64,000 bases of DNA, taken from assembly GCF_025460805.1 (NCBI RefSeq), contig NZ_JAMXFJ010000002.1:321490-385489 (forward strand), in the 5' to 3' direction. This stretch comes from Microvirga sesbaniae. GTDB taxonomy: Bacteria > Pseudomonadota > Alphaproteobacteria > Rhizobiales > Beijerinckiaceae. This document shows positions 63,183 through 64,000 of the stretch, one piece after another; position 1 is the first letter of the stretch, and each line of letters starts with the position of its first letter. The translations under genes and the position numbers were made by a program. Under the pieces are notes generated by a model. That model did not search any database, was not told where the DNA came from, and saw only the letters and a list, made by a program, of their open reading frames with translations.

Positions 63183-64000
63183 ATGGCTCAGTTCCAGTTC
63201 TTCGACGATACCACCTCCCCGGCCCAAGGCCCTCAGCACATCGCCAAGCTGCGGGCCGAGCTGGCGCGGCGCGGCTTCGACGGTTTCATCGTTCCGCGCG
63301 CCGACGAGCATCAGGGCGAGTACGTGCCGAAGAGCGCGGAGCGCCTGGCGTGGCTGACCGGGTTCACGGGCTCCGCCGGCACGGCCGTGATCCTTCGGGA
63401 CGAAGCCGCCCTCGTGGTGGACGGGCGCTATACCGTGCAGGCCGCCGAGCAGGTCGACACCTCCGTCATCACGCCCGTCCAGCTCGCCGATGCCACGCCC
63501 GAGGACTGGATCGCCGCCCACCTGCCGCAGGGCGGCACCCTGGCCTACGATCCCTGGCTTCACACGAGCGACGGTCTGAATAAGCTCGAGCAGGCGGTGA
63601 GCCGCGCCGGCGGCAAGCTCTGCCCGGTCGACTTCAACCTGGTCGACGTGATCTGGATCGACCGCCCGGCCCCGCCGCAGGCTCCCGTCCGGCCGCACCC
63701 CCTCGACTACGCGGGCGAGGCTGCGCCCGCCAAGCTGGAGCGGATCCGCAGGAAGATGGCCGAGGCGAAGATCGACGCGCTCGTCATCTCCGATCCGCAC
63801 AACCTTGCCTGGGCGTTCAACCTGCGCGGCGGCGACGTCGGTCACACGCCCCTGCCCCTCGGCTATGCCGTCCTGCCCAAGGAGGGACGCGCGAGCCTCT
63901 TCTTCGACCCGGCCAAGGTGACGAACGAGGCCGGCGCCGCCGTGGGCGACCTGGCCGACTTCGTCCCCATCGCGTCGTTCCAGACTGCCCTCGATGCCCT
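63183..64000 (+). CDS. Xaa-Pro aminopeptidase (aminopeptidase P), N-terminal part (runs off the window)
   Basis: M24-family peptidase that removes the first residue before proline. The visible ~272 residues begin MAQFQFFDDTTSPAQGPQHI and include two creatinase-like N-terminal domains (GFDGFIVPRADEHQGEYVP, WLTGFTGSAGTAVIL, VVDGRYTVQAAEQVD and DALVISDPHNLAWAFNLRGG). This is the long, multi-domain form. The metal-binding catalytic domain lies beyond base 64000. Confidence 0.92.
   Translation, partial: MAQFQFFDDTTSPAQGPQHIAKLRAELARRGFDGFIVPRADEHQGEYVPKSAERLAWLTGFTGSAGTAVILRDEAALVVDGRYTVQAAEQVDTSVITPVQLADATPEDWIAAHLPQGGTLAYDPWLHTSDGLNKLEQAVSRAGGKLCPVDFNLVDVIWIDRPAPPQAPVRPHPLDYAGEAAPAKLERIRRKMAEAKIDALVISDPHNLAWAFNLRGGDVGHTPLPLGYAVLPKEGRASLFFDPAKVTNEAGAAVGDLADFVPIASFQTALDA

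Noticed and set aside
62958..63845. Minus-strand frame of 295 codons at the right end
   Set aside because: Shadow of the aminopeptidase P gene on the plus strand.

Overview
The window is about 64 kb of high-GC chromosomal DNA from an alphaproteobacterium of the order Hyphomicrobiales. A Methylobacteriaceae member such as Microvirga is my best guess. This is inferred from gene content, from a two-piece (circularly permuted) tmRNA gene with an ANDNYAPVAVAA tag, and from the repeat families; no database search was run. Most of it is housekeeping DNA, interrupted by one decayed genomic island and by many palindromic intergenic repeats.

Layout. 1-6091 (minus): the 5' end of an alternative complex III operon (pentaheme ActA, then the start of ActB), preceded by fdhD and a YdeP-type molybdopterin oxidoreductase with a 4-nt overlap. 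6336-6411: tRNA-Lys(CTT). 6412-13547: an eroded island bounded by tRNA-Lys and an imperfect 45-bp copy of its 3' half. It holds phage-type fragments (a GH19 endolysin and a repetitive structural protein), a twice-broken methyltransferase, a NarL-type regulator whose receiver lacks the phospho-Asp, several very small proteins and an IS630 scrap. 13746-15490: leuA with a Leu-rich leader peptide. 15744-22232: a lipoprotein, Nudix, PhzF, a NitT/TauT-type ABC transporter and pdxY. 22385-25371: a DedA-like protein, small proteins and a cNMP-binding patatin phospholipase. 25477-30522: ilvC, DUF924, ilvH, a GST and ilvI with a Leu/Ile/Val leader peptide and terminator. 30643-36485: an RMND1-like protein, miaA, serB, an alpha/beta hydrolase and acs. 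36670-42915: thyA, DUF2293, GNAT, folA, hflK, hflC, DUF2065 and degP, all on the minus strand. 43111-44054: ssrA next to sspB. 44076-53572: P450, fumC-DUF4169-RHH, an AsmA-like protein, an FAD D-lactate dehydrogenase and a thioesterase. 53790-64000: a small exported protein, a UvrD helicase, Mn catalase, cyclopropane-fatty-acid synthase, a Gfo/Idh/MocA oxidoreductase, an SDR, prmA, two small proteins and the start of an aminopeptidase P.

How the genes fit together. Branched-chain amino acid synthesis (leuA, ilvC, ilvH, ilvI) is the largest metabolic theme, and both leuA and ilvI carry transcription-attenuation leaders. Protein quality control is the second: hflKC-DUF2065-degP, and tmRNA beside SspB, the adaptor for its tag. 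thyA and folA form a dTMP/folate pair. The ActAB and YdeP/FdhD genes point to respiratory electron transfer.

The most unusual signal is a family of composite palindromic repeats ending in CTAG or CTAA. In seven places the end of such an element also forms the stop codon of the neighbouring gene. No CRISPR array, rRNA, integrase or replication origin was seen.
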